DNA of 64,000 bases. Origin: an uncultured Lachnospiraceae bacterium (GTDB taxonomy: Bacteria > Bacillota > Clostridia > Lachnospirales > Lachnospiraceae). Location: the NCBI GenBank assembly GCA_947089905.1, contig CAMUMG010000002.1:186001-250000 (forward strand), read 5' to 3'. Positions 34,005 to 43,560 of this stretch are shown piece after piece. Below the pieces are notes generated by a model, which saw only the letters and a list, made by a program, of their open reading frames with translations, was not told the DNA's origin and searched no databases. How positions within the stretch are numbered: position 1 is the first letter of the stretch; every line of letters starts with the position of its first letter. Both the position numbers and the translations under genes were made by a program.

Positions 34005-34835
34005 ATGGAAAGTATTACAGTGTTAGGAATAAGTATCGGTGCGATCACAACTGCGGGTGCGGTAGTTGGAATCTGCGGGCTTTTGGTTGGATTGCTGCTT
34101 GGACTGGCTTCTAAGATTTTTTATGTCAGTGTAGATGAAAGGGAAGGAAGAGTAAGAGAACTTCTTCCCGGAAATAACTGCGGTGGATGTGGTTATGCAG
34201 GATGTGACGGATTAGCAAAGGCGATTGCACAGGGAAATGCTCCTGTTGATGCCTGTCCAGTAGCTGGAGGCAAAATACATGCAGAGATCGGCAAAGTAAT
34301 GGGAAAAGCAGTAGCGCAAGAAAAAGATCGAAAAGTTGCATTTGTAAAGTGCGCAGGTACTTGCGATAAAGCAGATCTCAAATATGAATACGATGGATTA
34401 AAAGACTGTAAAAAAGCAGCTGTTGTTCCCGGAGGCGGAGGAAAGGCATGTTCTTATGGGTGTCTTGGGTATGGAAGTTGTGTCACAGCATGTAAATTTG
34501 ATGCAATTCACATAGTAAATGGGGTTGCCCTAGTAGATCGTAAAAAATGTGTAGCATGTGGAAAATGTGTAGAAACCTGTCCAAGAAGCTTAATTGAGTT
34601 AGTTCCTGAAAGTGCTGCCTATCTTGTTTCCTGTAATTCAAAAGAAAAAGGAAAAGAAGTAAGAGCAGTATGTACGACAGGGTGCATTGGCTGTATGCTC
34701 TGTGTAAAACAATGTGAGTTTGGTGCAGTTACAGTAGAAAATAATTTGGCAAAAATTGATCCGCAAAAATGTACAGGATGTGGAAAGTGTGCAGAAAAAT
34801 GCCCACAAAAGATCATACAGATGACAGAAAAGTAA
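34005..34835 (+). CDS. rnfB: Rnf complex subunit B (ferredoxin entry)
   Basis: RnfB has an N-terminal membrane helix, the Fes-type [4Fe-4S] motif NNCGGCGYAGCDGLAKAI..ACPVAG, and C-terminal ferredoxin-type clusters (CVACGKCVETCP, CIGCMLCVKQCE, CTGCGKCAEKCP plus CLGYGSCVTACKF). It takes electrons from reduced ferredoxin; the complex passes them to NAD+ while pumping Na+ or H+. The final position (C-D-G-E-A-B) is the clostridial gene order. Confidence 0.95.
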   Translation: MESITVLGISIGAITTAGAVVGICGLLVGLLLGLASKIFYVSVDEREGRVRELLPGNNCGGCGYAGCDGLAKAIAQGNAPVDACPVAGGKIHAEIGKVMGKAVAQEKDRKVAFVKCAGTCDKADLKYEYDGLKDCKKAAVVPGGGGKACSYGCLGYGSCVTACKFDAIHIVNGVALVDRKKCVACGKCVETCPRSLIELVPESAAYLVSCNSKEKGKEVRAVCTTGCIGCMLCVKQCEFGAVTVENNLAKIDPQKCTGCGKCAEKCPQKIIQMTEK

Positions 34836-34865
34836 TATTGTGATCGGAAAGGCTGGGAAGATTCT

Positions 34866-35297
34866 ATGGTTTGCAGAACTTGCGGGAGACAAGTATCAAA
34901 TGAAACAGCTAACTTTTGTGAATATTGCGGCACATCGTTAAGGCAGATAGATGATCCATTTGAAGTGTATTCAAAAAGGCAGGAACAATCAAGTTCAATA
35001 TCTTCACAAGAAGGGCAGAAAACGAAACGCTTTTGGTTTGGAAAAGAAATAGAGGATGGAAAAGAGCCGGTCGTTACTTTTAGTCAATGGCTTTTATTAA
35101 TGGTAGTACTGCCATTGATTCCTGTAGTCGGACCATTTATCTATTTTGTAGTTTTATTTATACTTGCTTTTGGTAAAAATGTTCCGGGAACTTTAAAAAA
35201 CTGGGCGAGAGTAATTTTATTGATGCTGTTAATTGGAATCGTTTTTTTCTTTTCAATGGCAGGACAATTATTTGAGAGATTTAGTGGAGCAATATAG
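34866..35297 (+). CDS. Zinc-ribbon membrane protein, function unknown
   Basis: The 143-residue protein opens with a double-CxxC zinc ribbon (CRTCGRQVSNETANFCEYCG, residues 3-22). A polar linker and two transmembrane segments (about 77-103 and 113-135) follow. Such zinc-ribbon membrane proteins are common in Firmicutes and are not functionally defined. It lies 30 bases after rnfB without an intervening terminator, so it may be read through from the rnf operon. Confidence 0.7.
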   Translation: MVCRTCGRQVSNETANFCEYCGTSLRQIDDPFEVYSKRQEQSSSISSQEGQKTKRFWFGKEIEDGKEPVVTFSQWLLLMVVLPLIPVVGPFIYFVVLFILAFGKNVPGTLKNWARVILLMLLIGIVFFFSMAGQLFERFSGAI

Positions 35298-35314
35298 TCC
35301 AAATTAGTTTGGAC
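35297..35314 (+). promoter_or_regulatory. Inverted repeat before beta-galactosidase gene
   Basis: GTCCAAA and TTTGGAC form a 7-bp perfect inverted repeat with a 4-base centre, directly after the preceding stop codon and 16 bases before the GH42 ATG. It may be an operator or a small hairpin near the ribosome binding site. No regulator gene for it is seen nearby. Confidence 0.45.
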
Positions 35315-35329
35315 AGAAATGAGGGGAAA

Positions 35330-37378
35330 ATGAGATTTCCAGCACAAAAAGAACCAAAGATTGTATATGGAGGAGATTATAACCCAGAGCAGTGGGAGGA
35401 GTCTACATGGGAAGAAGATATAAGGCTGTTAAAACTTGCCAGAGTAGATATTTTAACACTCAATGTATTTAGCTGGGCATCTCTTCAAAAAGATGATGAA
35501 GTCTATGATTTCTCAAAATTAGACCGGATTATGGAATTAGTAAAAAAGCATGGTTTTTTAGTTTGTCTTGCCACTTCAACCGGAGCACATCCGGCTTGGA
35601 TGGCAAGAAAATATCCAGATATTTTACGGACAGATTTTGAGGGAAGAAAAAGAAAATTTGGCTCAAGACATAATTCTTGTCCCAATAGCCCTACTTATCG
35701 TAAATATTCTACTCTCCTCGCCGGAAAATTAGCAGATCGTTACAAAACATATGATAACATTACTGCATGGCATATTTCCAATGAATATGGAGGAGCTTGT
35801 TATTGTGAAAACTGTGAAAAAGCATTTCGTGTCTGGTTAAAGAAAAAATATAAAACCATAGAAGAGGTAAATCGTGTTTGGAATACAGCATTTTGGGGAC
35901 ATACTTTCTACGATTTTGAAGAAATTGTAGTACCAAATCTATTAAGTGAGCATTATTCCGAAAATGGAACAGCATTTCAGGGAATCTCATTAGACTATAC
36001 AAGATTTAATTCTGACAGTATATTAGAATGTTACAAGTTAGAATATGATGCGATCAAAAAATATACGCCCAAAATTCCAATTACAACAAATCTTATGGGC
36101 TTTTATAAACCACTGGATTATCAAAAGTGGGCACGGAGTATGGATTTTGTATCATGGGACAGCTATCCATATGCAGGAGAAGATCCAGCACAGATTGCAA
36201 TGAAGCATGATCTAATGCGTGGCTTAAAGGATGGGCAGTCTTTTGCTTTAATGGAACAGACTCCAAGTGTGACAAACTGGCAGACTTATAATGCAATAAA
36301 ACGCCCAAATGTTATGCGTCTGCAAAGTTATCAGGCAGTTGCTCATGGAGCGGATACTGTCATGTTTTTTCAGATGAAACGAAGTATTGGATCTTGCGAA
36401 AAATTTCATGGAGCAATCATAGATCATGTAGGTCATGAACATACAAGGGTATTTCGAGAGTGCCAAAGATTGGGACAAGAACTTTTCCAGTTAGGAGGGG
36501 AAACTCTATCAGCGACGGCAAAATCAAAAGTAGCAATTATTTTCGATTGGGATAATTGGTGGGCTGTTGAATATTCTACAGGACCTTGTAATCAGCTTCG
36601 GTATTATGATGAAGTATTTCTTTACTATAAAGCACTGCATGAACAAAATATTTCTGTAGATTTTGTTTCTGTAGAATCGGATTTAAGTGAGTATTCGCTT
36701 ATTGTTGCGCCGCTATTATATATGGTAAAAGAAGGGTTTGATCAGAAGTTAAAAGAGTTTGTGAAAAATGGAGGAACACTTGTCGTTTCATTTTTTAGTG
36801 GAATAGTAGACGAGCATGACTTAGTAACAGTTGGAGGATATCCGGGAAAATTAAAAGAACTTCTTGGAATTTGGGTAGAGGAAATTGATGGACTTGTATC
36901 AGGAGATGAGAATTCCTTTGAATTTTTAGGAAAACAATATCCAGCAAAACTTTTATGTGATATTATGCACACAATGCAGGCACAGACAATATCTTTCTAT
37001 CAGAAGGATTTTTATAAAAATACACCTGTTATTACGAAAAACAGTTATGAAAAGGGAAGTGCCTATTATATTGGCACAAGATCTAATCCAGCATTTTATC
37101 GTGCCTTTTTTGAAAAATTGTGCAAAGAACTTGATATATCTCCGATAGCTCTTACAGCAGATAATGTAGAAGCAGTAAGACGTGTCAAGGGAAATGAAGA
37201 ATTTTTATTCCTATTAAACCATTCTAAGCAAGAAGAAAGATTTTCTATCCAGTTTAAAACAGCTAATGGAGAGCTTGGAAAAGAGGCAGTAAATATGCTT
37301 ACAAAAGAGAAACTGCCAATAGAAACAACAATTACTCTTGCACCAAACGATATATTAATTGTAAAAATAAACTCTTAA
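35330..37378 (+). CDS. Beta-galactosidase, glycoside hydrolase family 42
   Basis: This is a 682-residue cytosolic GH42 retaining beta-galactosidase. The N-terminal TIM barrel opens with VYGGDYNPEQWEESTWEEDIRLLKLARVD. The acid/base glutamate is in AWHISNEYGGACYC and the nucleophile in FALMEQTPSVTNW. Cysteines in ACYCENCEKAF match the zinc cluster site of the family. The central trimerisation domain (VAIIFDWDNWWAVEYSTGP) and a small C-terminal beta domain follow. ATG 35330 is chosen after GAGGGG; a TTG at 35309 lies inside the inverted repeat. No secretion signal is visible, so it probably acts on imported galactosides. Confidence 0.94.
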   Translation: MRFPAQKEPKIVYGGDYNPEQWEESTWEEDIRLLKLARVDILTLNVFSWASLQKDDEVYDFSKLDRIMELVKKHGFLVCLATSTGAHPAWMARKYPDILRTDFEGRKRKFGSRHNSCPNSPTYRKYSTLLAGKLADRYKTYDNITAWHISNEYGGACYCENCEKAFRVWLKKKYKTIEEVNRVWNTAFWGHTFYDFEEIVVPNLLSEHYSENGTAFQGISLDYTRFNSDSILECYKLEYDAIKKYTPKIPITTNLMGFYKPLDYQKWARSMDFVSWDSYPYAGEDPAQIAMKHDLMRGLKDGQSFALMEQTPSVTNWQTYNAIKRPNVMRLQSYQAVAHGADTVMFFQMKRSIGSCEKFHGAIIDHVGHEHTRVFRECQRLGQELFQLGGETLSATAKSKVAIIFDWDNWWAVEYSTGPCNQLRYYDEVFLYYKALHEQNISVDFVSVESDLSEYSLIVAPLLYMVKEGFDQKLKEFVKNGGTLVVSFFSGIVDEHDLVTVGGYPGKLKELLGIWVEEIDGLVSGDENSFEFLGKQYPAKLLCDIMHTMQAQTISFYQKDFYKNTPVITKNSYEKGSAYYIGTRSNPAFYRAFFEKLCKELDISPIALTADNVEAVRRVKGNEEFLFLLNHSKQEERFSIQFKTANGELGKEAVNMLTKEKLPIETTITLAPNDILIVKINS

Positions 37379-37386
37379 AAAATTAC

Positions 37387-37418
37387 TGCGACTGTTTGGG
37401 TTTTCTAAAACAGTCGCA
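37387..37418 (+). terminator. Hairpin after beta-galactosidase gene
   Basis: TGCGACTGTTT pairs with AAACAGTCGCA over a 10-base loop, 9 bases after the stop. There is no immediate T-run (a short one comes about 20 bases later), so termination may be inefficient. Confidence 0.6.
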
Positions 37419-37468
37419 ATCTATAGTCATTAGCTGTTTTTAAAAGTAGTCGCAGCAAGGAGGGAAAA

Positions 37469-39580
37469 ATGGTAAATAGGAAAGATAGACTGGCTACAAA
37501 AATATCTTTGACAGTTGGGGCAGTTCTTATTTTAGTTTTTACTATAATGATTACAGCAATGCTTTTAATTGTTCAATTTTCTATGATAGAAACCATTCGG
37601 GACAATCTTAAAACACAATCTAAAGCAAATAAATATCAACTTCAGGAATTTTTACAGACTGCACAAACTGCTTCATTAAATCTAAAAGGAATTATTTCTT
37701 CTTATTATAGTTCAGAACAAGAAACACCAACATATCAGAGTATTGTCTACGAAGACTTAAAATTAGATGAAAAACAAAAATTACTGGAAGACTATATTTT
37801 TTCTAGTGCAAAAAATATACTTACAACAAATGATTCTATTGTTGAAATAAGTGTTATGTTTGAACCTTTTTGTTTTTCAAATGATAGAAAGGACTATGGC
37901 GTTTACTTTAGTAATGATAAAAACGGAACGATTCAAGTAAATGATATTGGAGCATATGATGAATTTTCAAAGAAGAACTACTATCAGATTGCTGTAGGAA
38001 AACAGGGGACAGTTTATACAGAACCATATATAGAGGAAGGAGTCAAAGTTATTACTTGTGCACAGCCACTTCTTTTTGAGGGAAAGATGATTGGCGTAAT
38101 TAACGTCAATATTGCTTTGTCTATGTTTGATGAGCTTGAATTAGACAGTGAATTATATTCATCTTTTTATGTAGATGTTATAAATATGAACGGAAATATT
38201 ATTTATGACAATAAAGATCAAAATAAAATAGGGAAAAATATTACAGATTTTTTCTCTAATAAAAGTGTAGATTCTGAAAATTTTTTAAATAGACTAAAAG
38301 AAAGAAAAAATTTTTCTCTTCGATATAAAGATATTAATGGTATAAAACAGGAGGCCTATTTTGAAGCAGCATCTGCAGGAGAAGAAGTTTGGTATACTGT
38401 AAGTATTGTAAGAGATTTAGATATAAAGAGTGATATTTTAAGGATTACATTTCTTTTAATTGGGATAGAAATTTTGACATTGCTAATTTTGGTTATATTT
38501 GTATATCGACTTATGGGACGAAAATTAGCACCAATTCTTACTCTAGTAACAGCTTCTAACGAGATCGCAGATGGAAAAGTAGATGGAAATTTAAATATCA
38601 GCGGGAAAGACGAAATTTTTCTTCTTGGTAAAAGCTTTGAGGATATGTCAGAAAAGTTAAAGAAAATTATTGAGGATATTAAGTTTTTATTAGGAAGTAT
38701 GGCAGAGGGAGATTATTCAGTTACCAGTAAAGTGCCAGAAAGATATGTGGGAATTTATGCTGAAATTTTAGATTCTATAGAAAAACTAAAAGAGAAACAA
38801 AGTCAAACAATTTATCATATTAATCAAGTAGCTTCTCAAGTAGCAGTTGGTTCTTCTGATCTTGCTCAGAGTGCTCAAAATTTAACAGAAGGAACAAGTG
38901 AACAAAACAGTGCAGTTGAAAAACTGTATGAAGGGGCATCAAAGGTAACGAAACATGTACAGGAGAATGCAAAATTAACAGATATCGCGCATGAGAAGGC
39001 AAAGTATATGGGCTTAGAGGCAAATACCAGTAAAAAGAAGATGACAGAATTACTAAAAGCAATGGAGAGAATTTCTGCTACTTCTTCAGAAATTGAAGAA
39101 ATTATTACAGGAATTGAAAATATTGCAAATCAGACCAATCTTTTATCTTTAAATGCAGCGATTGAAGCAGCAAGAGCAGGGGAAGCAGGAAGAGGATTTT
39201 CTGTTGTGGCAGAATCTATACGAGAGTTAGCAGAACAAAGTGCTTCTGCTTCTGCTAATACCAAAAAATTAATTGAAACTTCCCTTTATGAGATCAAGAA
39301 TGGAAATGAGATTACAAAAGATACCTCCGAAACATTAAATAAGGTTATGGAAGAAGTAGATGAAATCTTACTTGCAGTAGCTAAAGTAAGATCTGCTTCT
39401 GATATACAGGCAGAAGAAGTAGCAGAGATAGAAAAAGGAATCAGCCAGATTTCCGATGTTGTCCAAAATACATTGGCAACCGCAGAGGAAACTTCTGCAA
39501 CAAGTGAAGAACTGTCAGCACAGGTGGTATCACTTAGTGAATTAGTAGGACAGTTTAAATTGGTGGAGAAAGAAGAATAA
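37469..39580 (+). CDS. Methyl-accepting chemotaxis protein, Cache-type sensor
   Basis: This 703-residue receptor has TM1 at about residues 13-38, a large extracellular double-Cache-like domain (about 40-325, including [17 protein letters not shown]), TM2 at about 328-350, HAMP, and a cytoplasmic coiled coil. The signalling tip is near residue 550 ([25 protein letters not shown]). It is intact to its C-terminus, unlike the receptor at 7125. Cache domains usually bind amino acids, carboxylates or sugars; the nearby GH42 gene hints at carbohydrate sensing, but this is speculative. Ribosome binding site GGAGGG. Confidence 0.94.
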   Translation: MVNRKDRLATKISLTVGAVLILVFTIMITAMLLIVQFSMIETIRDNLKTQSKANKYQLQEFLQTAQTASLNLKGIISSYYSSEQETPTYQSIVYEDLKLDEKQKLLEDYIFSSAKNILTTNDSIVEISVMFEPFCFSNDRKDYGVYFSNDKNGTIQVNDIGAYDEFSKKNYYQIAVGKQGTVYTEPYIEEGVKVITCAQPLLFEGKMIGVINVNIALSMFDELELDSELYSSFYVDVINMNGNIIYDNKDQNKIGKNITDFFSNKSVDSENFLNRLKERKNFSLRYKDINGIKQEAYFEAASAGEEVWYTVSIVRDLDIKSDILRITFLLIGIEILTLLILVIFVYRLMGRKLAPILTLVTASNEIADGKVDGNLNISGKDEIFLLGKSFEDMSEKLKKIIEDIKFLLGSMAEGDYSVTSKVPERYVGIYAEILDSIEKLKEKQSQTIYHINQVASQVAVGSSDLAQSAQNLTEGTSEQNSAVEKLYEGASKVTKHVQENAKLTDIAHEKAKYMGLEANTSKKKMTELLKAMERISATSSEIEEIITGIENIANQTNLLSLNAAIEAARAGEAGRGFSVVAESIRELAEQSASASANTKKLIETSLYEIKNGNEITKDTSETLNKVMEEVDEILLAVAKVRSASDIQAEEVAEIEKGISQISDVVQNTLATAEETSATSEELSAQVVSLSELVGQFKLVEKEE

Positions 39581-39584
39581 AAAG

Positions 39585-40025
39585 ATGGAAGAAAAGAAAA
39601 TAGAGACATTTACAAAATTTGAATACAGAGATTTAGAGTTGACGTTAGAAGAAGAAGTGGGAATGGACTACTCTAATAAAATTTTTACGAACGAAGATAG
39701 TATTACCCCCTTAGAAGTTACGGTATCTATAACCGTTCAAAACGTTGGAAATTGTGATGGTGCAGAAACAATTCATGTATATGTAAAAAATCCAAAAGCT
39801 AGTATAGCAAGATCCGTTCATAAATTAGAAGTTTGTTTAAAAAAGGGGGAAGAAAAAACAATAGAAATCTGTCTGAAAAAAGAAGCATTTGGGCTTTATC
39901 AAGAGGAAAAGAAATGTTTTGTGGCAGAAGAAGGTACCTTTGAAATTCAGATTGGTACAGCATTAGACGATATTCGTTTACAAGAAGAATTTGAATTAGA
40001 ACATGGATATGCGTATTTAACTTGA
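39585..40025 (+). CDS. Isolated Fn3-like domain of GH3 beta-glucosidase type
   Basis: The 146-residue protein corresponds to the C-terminal Fn3-like domain of GH3 beta-glucosidases: TKFEYRDLELT (matching the TTFEYSDLKLS junction), VTVSITVQNVGNCDGAETIHVYVKNP, KKGEEKTIEICLKKEAFGLYQ and VAEEGTFEIQIGTALDDI. The catalytic (beta/alpha)8 and alpha/beta domains are absent. It has its own ATG 4 bases after the chemoreceptor stop but only a weak ribosome binding site. It may be a remnant of a lost GH3 gene that stayed open, or a small beta-sandwich protein. Function is not known. Confidence 0.75.
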   Translation: MEEKKIETFTKFEYRDLELTLEEEVGMDYSNKIFTNEDSITPLEVTVSITVQNVGNCDGAETIHVYVKNPKASIARSVHKLEVCLKKGEEKTIEICLKKEAFGLYQEEKKCFVAEEGTFEIQIGTALDDIRLQEEFELEHGYAYLT

Positions 40026-40033
40026 TAAATGAT

Positions 40034-40069
40034 TTGACAATTCCCATAAGTTAGTATATACTAACTTAT
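40034..40069 (+). promoter_or_regulatory. Promoter with 24-bp palindromic operator upstream of Fur-like gene
   Basis: TTGACA (40034-40039), 17 bases and TATACT (40057-40062) form a promoter. Bases 40046-40069 are a perfect 24-bp palindrome with core GTTAGT-ATAT-ACTAAC covering the -10 box. A second dyad, TTGAGA-N5-TCTCAA, lies at 40077-40093. The core recurs upstream of the DUF3793 gene at 50525-50540. Confidence 0.85.
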
Positions 40070-40120
40070 AAAGAAATTGAGATCCATTCTCAACTATTTG
40101 AATTGTTAGGGGGATTGTCT

Positions 40121-40549
40121 ATGATACAGGAAGTTTCTCAAAATCAAAAAAATTTTACACATAAAGAACAGATTTTAAAAGAATTAAAGGCGAAAGGATT
40201 TCGGCTTACCAGTCAAAGAAAGCTGATTTTAGATGTCATTTTAGAAAATAAGTGTTCGAATTCCAAAGAAATTTATTATCTTGCCAAACAAAAAGATTCT
40301 TCTGTGGGAATTGCAACTATATATCGAATGATTAAAACTTTAGAAGAAATAGGTATGATGGATCGGAGAAATTTATATCATATTTCTTGTGAGAAAACAG
40401 AAAAGATATATGAGAGATGTATTTTAGTATTAAAAAATTCAGAACAGATCTGCCTGACAACAGAAGATTTTAAACAGGCATTAAAGCAGGTTTTAAAAAA
40501 TAAGGGCTATCATACTGAAGAATTAAAAGAAATTTTTTTTAAAATATAA
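40121..40549 (+). CDS. Fur-fold regulator lacking usual metal-binding residues
   Basis: This 142-residue protein has the winged helix of the Fur/Zur/PerR family (LKAKGFRLTSQRKLILDVILENKCSNSKEIYYLAKQKDSSVGIATIYRMIKTLEEIGMM). The family histidine cluster (HHHxH) and the CxxC zinc motifs are missing; the corresponding region reads YHISCEKTEKIYERCILVL. ATG 40121 follows AGGGGGA; the longer frame from 40103 overlaps that site. The palindrome over its promoter suggests autoregulation. Either it senses something other than a metal, or uses other ligands. Confidence 0.85.
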   Translation: MIQEVSQNQKNFTHKEQILKELKAKGFRLTSQRKLILDVILENKCSNSKEIYYLAKQKDSSVGIATIYRMIKTLEEIGMMDRRNLYHISCEKTEKIYERCILVLKNSEQICLTTEDFKQALKQVLKNKGYHTEELKEIFFKI

Positions 40550-40698
40550 TTTATACAACTAAAAGTTAGAACAGGGAAACTGTCTGTAAAATCGAACATA
40601 AGATCCAAACTTGTTTCATAAGATTAAAATAATCCTAGAAATCAAGAGGGAAATTTGAAAAAATACAGACATTTCCTTGTCTATTCCCAAAAATAATG

Positions 40699-40727
40699 TT
40701 GACAAACTAGGATTTATATACTATACT
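40699..40727 (+). promoter_or_regulatory. Promoter of the oligopeptide transport operon
   Basis: TTGACA (40699-40704), 17 bases, TATACT (40722-40727). The predicted start (about 40734) leaves a leader of about 350 bases before oppA. Confidence 0.82.
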
Positions 40728-40779
40728 GTTAATTCGTAAAGGAAATTTGGGAAATAAATATCAGACATTTGGCAAAGAG

Positions 40780-40833
40780 GCTTTTTGGGAACAGACACCA
40801 GACTTGTTGATGGGACACCTAAAAGCTTTTTTT
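40780..40833 (+). terminator. Candidate attenuator in the oppA leader
   Basis: GCTTTTTGG (40780-40788) pairs with CCTAAAAGC (40818-40826) with one T-T mismatch, and is followed directly by seven T (40827-40833). It ends a leader of about 100 bases from the promoter at 40699-40727 while oppA lies 250 bases further. This arrangement fits premature termination (attenuator, riboswitch or small RNA). Downstream, ATGCG..AGCT/AGCT..CGCAT (about 40949-40981) forms another hairpin. No known riboswitch class was recognised. Confidence 0.5.
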
Positions 40834-41084
40834 ATCATAAATGTAAGGGATGTTTATAGAAGAATTTCCAAGTAGTTGGCAGTCAAATTGATGTTTCAAG
40901 GGTGATTTTTGGAATAGCACTTTCTTTCGGTGACGCGTTGATGCAGTATTCATGCGGGGGAGCTTGAATAGCTACGCATAGGGGGAAGGATAGAGAAAAT
41001 GATCCTATGGAAAATAGTGGGAAAAACAATAACTTATCCCACATCAATTTGAAATTTGTCTTTAGAAAGAGGAGGATAACGATT

Positions 41085-43481
41085 ATGAAAAAAAAATTCG
41101 TATCTTTGATGTTAAGTGCTGCCATGATAGCCTCACTGACAGGCTGCGGAGGTAAAGAAAAAGACCCTTCTGATGATCAGAACACACCTACACCAACATC
41201 TGGTGAAGCTTCACCTACAACAACAGGAAACCAAGATCCATCTCCAACAAAAGGAGAAGAACAAGGTGATGAAAACACACATGCAGGAGAATACACCTTT
41301 AATGACTATGCAGGAGGAAGTCCTGCAACATGGAATCCTCATGAGTGGGAAACAAATGATGATGCGTATATTTTGGATTATACACAGATGGGTTTATATT
41401 CCTTTTATCTGAATGAGGCAAAAGATGGCTATACAGTACAACCTGAAATGGCAGAGAGTGAACCTGTAGATATCACAAAGGAATATGCAGGAAATGCAAT
41501 GTATGGTGTGCCAGTAGATGCTGATAAAGGATATGCGTTTCGTATTAAATTAAACCAGAATGCTTGTTGGGAAGATGGAACAAAGATTACAAGTGAGGAT
41601 TATATCTATTCTGCTAAAATGTTATTAGATTCTGGAATGGCAAATTACCGTGCAAGTAACTTTCTCACAGGTCAGCTTGCATTGGCAAATGCGAATGAAT
41701 ATTATAACAGCAGTAAAGCTGGTCAGACAAAATATAGTGCTTTAGAGAGTAAGGGATATTCGTCTATTGAAGAAGCTAAAACCGCAGGAGTTGAAAAGTT
41801 TTATATTGATATGCAGGGCTTCTATAATGTAACAGATGAGAATGGAAATGGTGTTTTCTCTATTGACGATGAAACAAAGTTACGTGATGAAGGCGTAGAG
41901 GAAGGATTAGAAGGAGATTATGTTAGCCCTAAAGAAGTCTATGAGAGTTATTTGGCAGCAGGACAGTCAAATGAAGGCGATCAGGCACAGTTTATCTTTG
42001 TTGAAGATGGTGTGTATGAAGCAACTCCATGGGAAAATGTAGGTATTAAAGCAGATGATGAATATACAATTACCTTAATTTTGACAAGACCAATTACCGA
42101 ATTTTATTTATATTATAACCTTTCTTCTAACTGGATTGTAAAGAAAGATATCTATGAAGCCAATATGAAAAAGACCGGAGATATTACGAAGACTACTTAT
42201 GCTACTTCTGTAGATACGTATATGTCCTATGGTCCATATAAGCTCACAGAATATCAGGTAGATAAGCAGATCACAATGGAAAAGAATGATAAGTGGTATG
42301 GTTATACAGATGGAAAGCATGAAGGAAAATATCAGACTACCAGAATTAGTTGCCAGATTATTCCTAAGCAGGAAACCGCTCTCCAGTTATTCTTAAAGGG
42401 CGAAGTAGATGGGGTATCTTTAACAGCAGAAAATATGGATACGTACCGTACTTCGGATTATATTGTATATACTCCAGAATCCTATACCAGTAAACTTACC
42501 TTTAACAGTGATAAGACAGCTCTTGAGAAAAATCAGAAGGCAGCAGGAAATGGAATTAATATGACCATGTTGTCCTATCAGGATTTTCGTCAGGCGATTG
42601 CCTTGTCGATTGACCGTACTAAATTTACAGAGCAGTGTACTGCAACTCATAAGCCGGGATATGGTTTATTAAATTATATGTATGTATATGATCCAGATAA
42701 TGGTTCACTCTACAGAGAAACAGAAGAAGCAAAGAAAGCAATGTGTAATGTATATGGTGTAAGTGATGAATCTGAGATCACAGGCTATGATAAGACAAAA
42801 GCAGCAGAATTATTTACAAAGGCCTATAATGATGCAGTTGCAGCAAAAGATTATAAAGAGGGCGATACGGTTCAGATTAACTTCCATATGTATGCTTCCG
42901 ATGACGGATATAAAAAGATATTTAACTTTATCCAAGATGCTGTATCAGAGGCAGCAGTAGGAACTCCGTTTGAGGGCAAGATTAAATTTGAATTTGTAGA
43001 AGATCCAGATTATTATAATAGTGCAAAGAATGGAAACTTTGGTACAATTTTAACCACATGGGGCGGTTCTTCTATGGATCCTTGGGGTGTTACTTGGTGT
43101 TATGCCGATCCAAATACAACAAATGAATATGGATTGGATGTTGTTAATACACCAATAACCATTACAGTAGATGGAAAAGAAGTTTCAAAGTCATTTTATG
43201 ACTGGTATCTTGCACTGACAGAAGGTGAGTATGTATTATCAGATAATAAGATCAAATTACAGATTTTAGCTGGCTTTGAAGAAGCATATTTAAAGACCTA
43301 TGCAACTACACCACTCTATTATAGAACTGCTGCTTCTTTACTTTCTCGTAAAGTAAATTATGCAACTGATGAGTATGTACAGATTGTAGGATTTGGTGGT
43401 ATTCCTGAAATAACTTATAATTATGACGATGCACAATGGGAAGCTTACTTGAAAGAGAATAATAACCAATTATCTTATTAA
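41085..43481 (+). CDS. oppA: Oligopeptide ABC transporter substrate-binding lipoprotein
   Basis: This 798-residue lipoprotein begins MKKKFVSLMLSAAMIASLTGCGGKE, with the lipobox LTGC (lipidated cysteine about residue 21), a Ser/Thr/Pro-rich linker, and a family 5 solute-binding domain (ATWNPHEWETNDDAYILDYTQMGLY; WEDGTKITSEDYIYSAKMLLD; AIALSIDRTKF; LTTWGGSSMDPW). It delivers peptides to the Opp permease encoded downstream. ATG 41085 is chosen after GAGGAGG and for its signal peptide; the longer frame from 41007 is unlike a signal sequence. It is larger than typical OppA (about 540 residues), with extra loops. Confidence 0.93.
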   Translation: MKKKFVSLMLSAAMIASLTGCGGKEKDPSDDQNTPTPTSGEASPTTTGNQDPSPTKGEEQGDENTHAGEYTFNDYAGGSPATWNPHEWETNDDAYILDYTQMGLYSFYLNEAKDGYTVQPEMAESEPVDITKEYAGNAMYGVPVDADKGYAFRIKLNQNACWEDGTKITSEDYIYSAKMLLDSGMANYRASNFLTGQLALANANEYYNSSKAGQTKYSALESKGYSSIEEAKTAGVEKFYIDMQGFYNVTDENGNGVFSIDDETKLRDEGVEEGLEGDYVSPKEVYESYLAAGQSNEGDQAQFIFVEDGVYEATPWENVGIKADDEYTITLILTRPITEFYLYYNLSSNWIVKKDIYEANMKKTGDITKTTYATSVDTYMSYGPYKLTEYQVDKQITMEKNDKWYGYTDGKHEGKYQTTRISCQIIPKQETALQLFLKGEVDGVSLTAENMDTYRTSDYIVYTPESYTSKLTFNSDKTALEKNQKAAGNGINMTMLSYQDFRQAIALSIDRTKFTEQCTATHKPGYGLLNYMYVYDPDNGSLYRETEEAKKAMCNVYGVSDESEITGYDKTKAAELFTKAYNDAVAAKDYKEGDTVQINFHMYASDDGYKKIFNFIQDAVSEAAVGTPFEGKIKFEFVEDPDYYNSAKNGNFGTILTTWGGSSMDPWGVTWCYADPNTTNEYGLDVVNTPITITVDGKEVSKSFYDWYLALTEGEYVLSDNKIKLQILAGFEEAYLKTYATTPLYYRTAASLLSRKVNYATDEYVQIVGFGGIPEITYNYDDAQWEAYLKENNNQLSY

Positions 43482-43491
43482 TGGATAAGAC

Positions 43492-43530
43492 CGAGATACG
43501 GCATGAATTTTATGTCGTATCTCGATTTTA
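43492..43530 (+). terminator. Intrinsic terminator after oppA
   Basis: CGAGATACG (43492-43500) pairs with CGTATCTCG (43516-43524), with CAT/ATG pairing inside, followed by ATTTTA. Together with the following repeat it separates oppA from oppB. Confidence 0.8.
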
Positions 43531-43560
43531 AAAAGACATATCATTCAATCAATTCAATAA

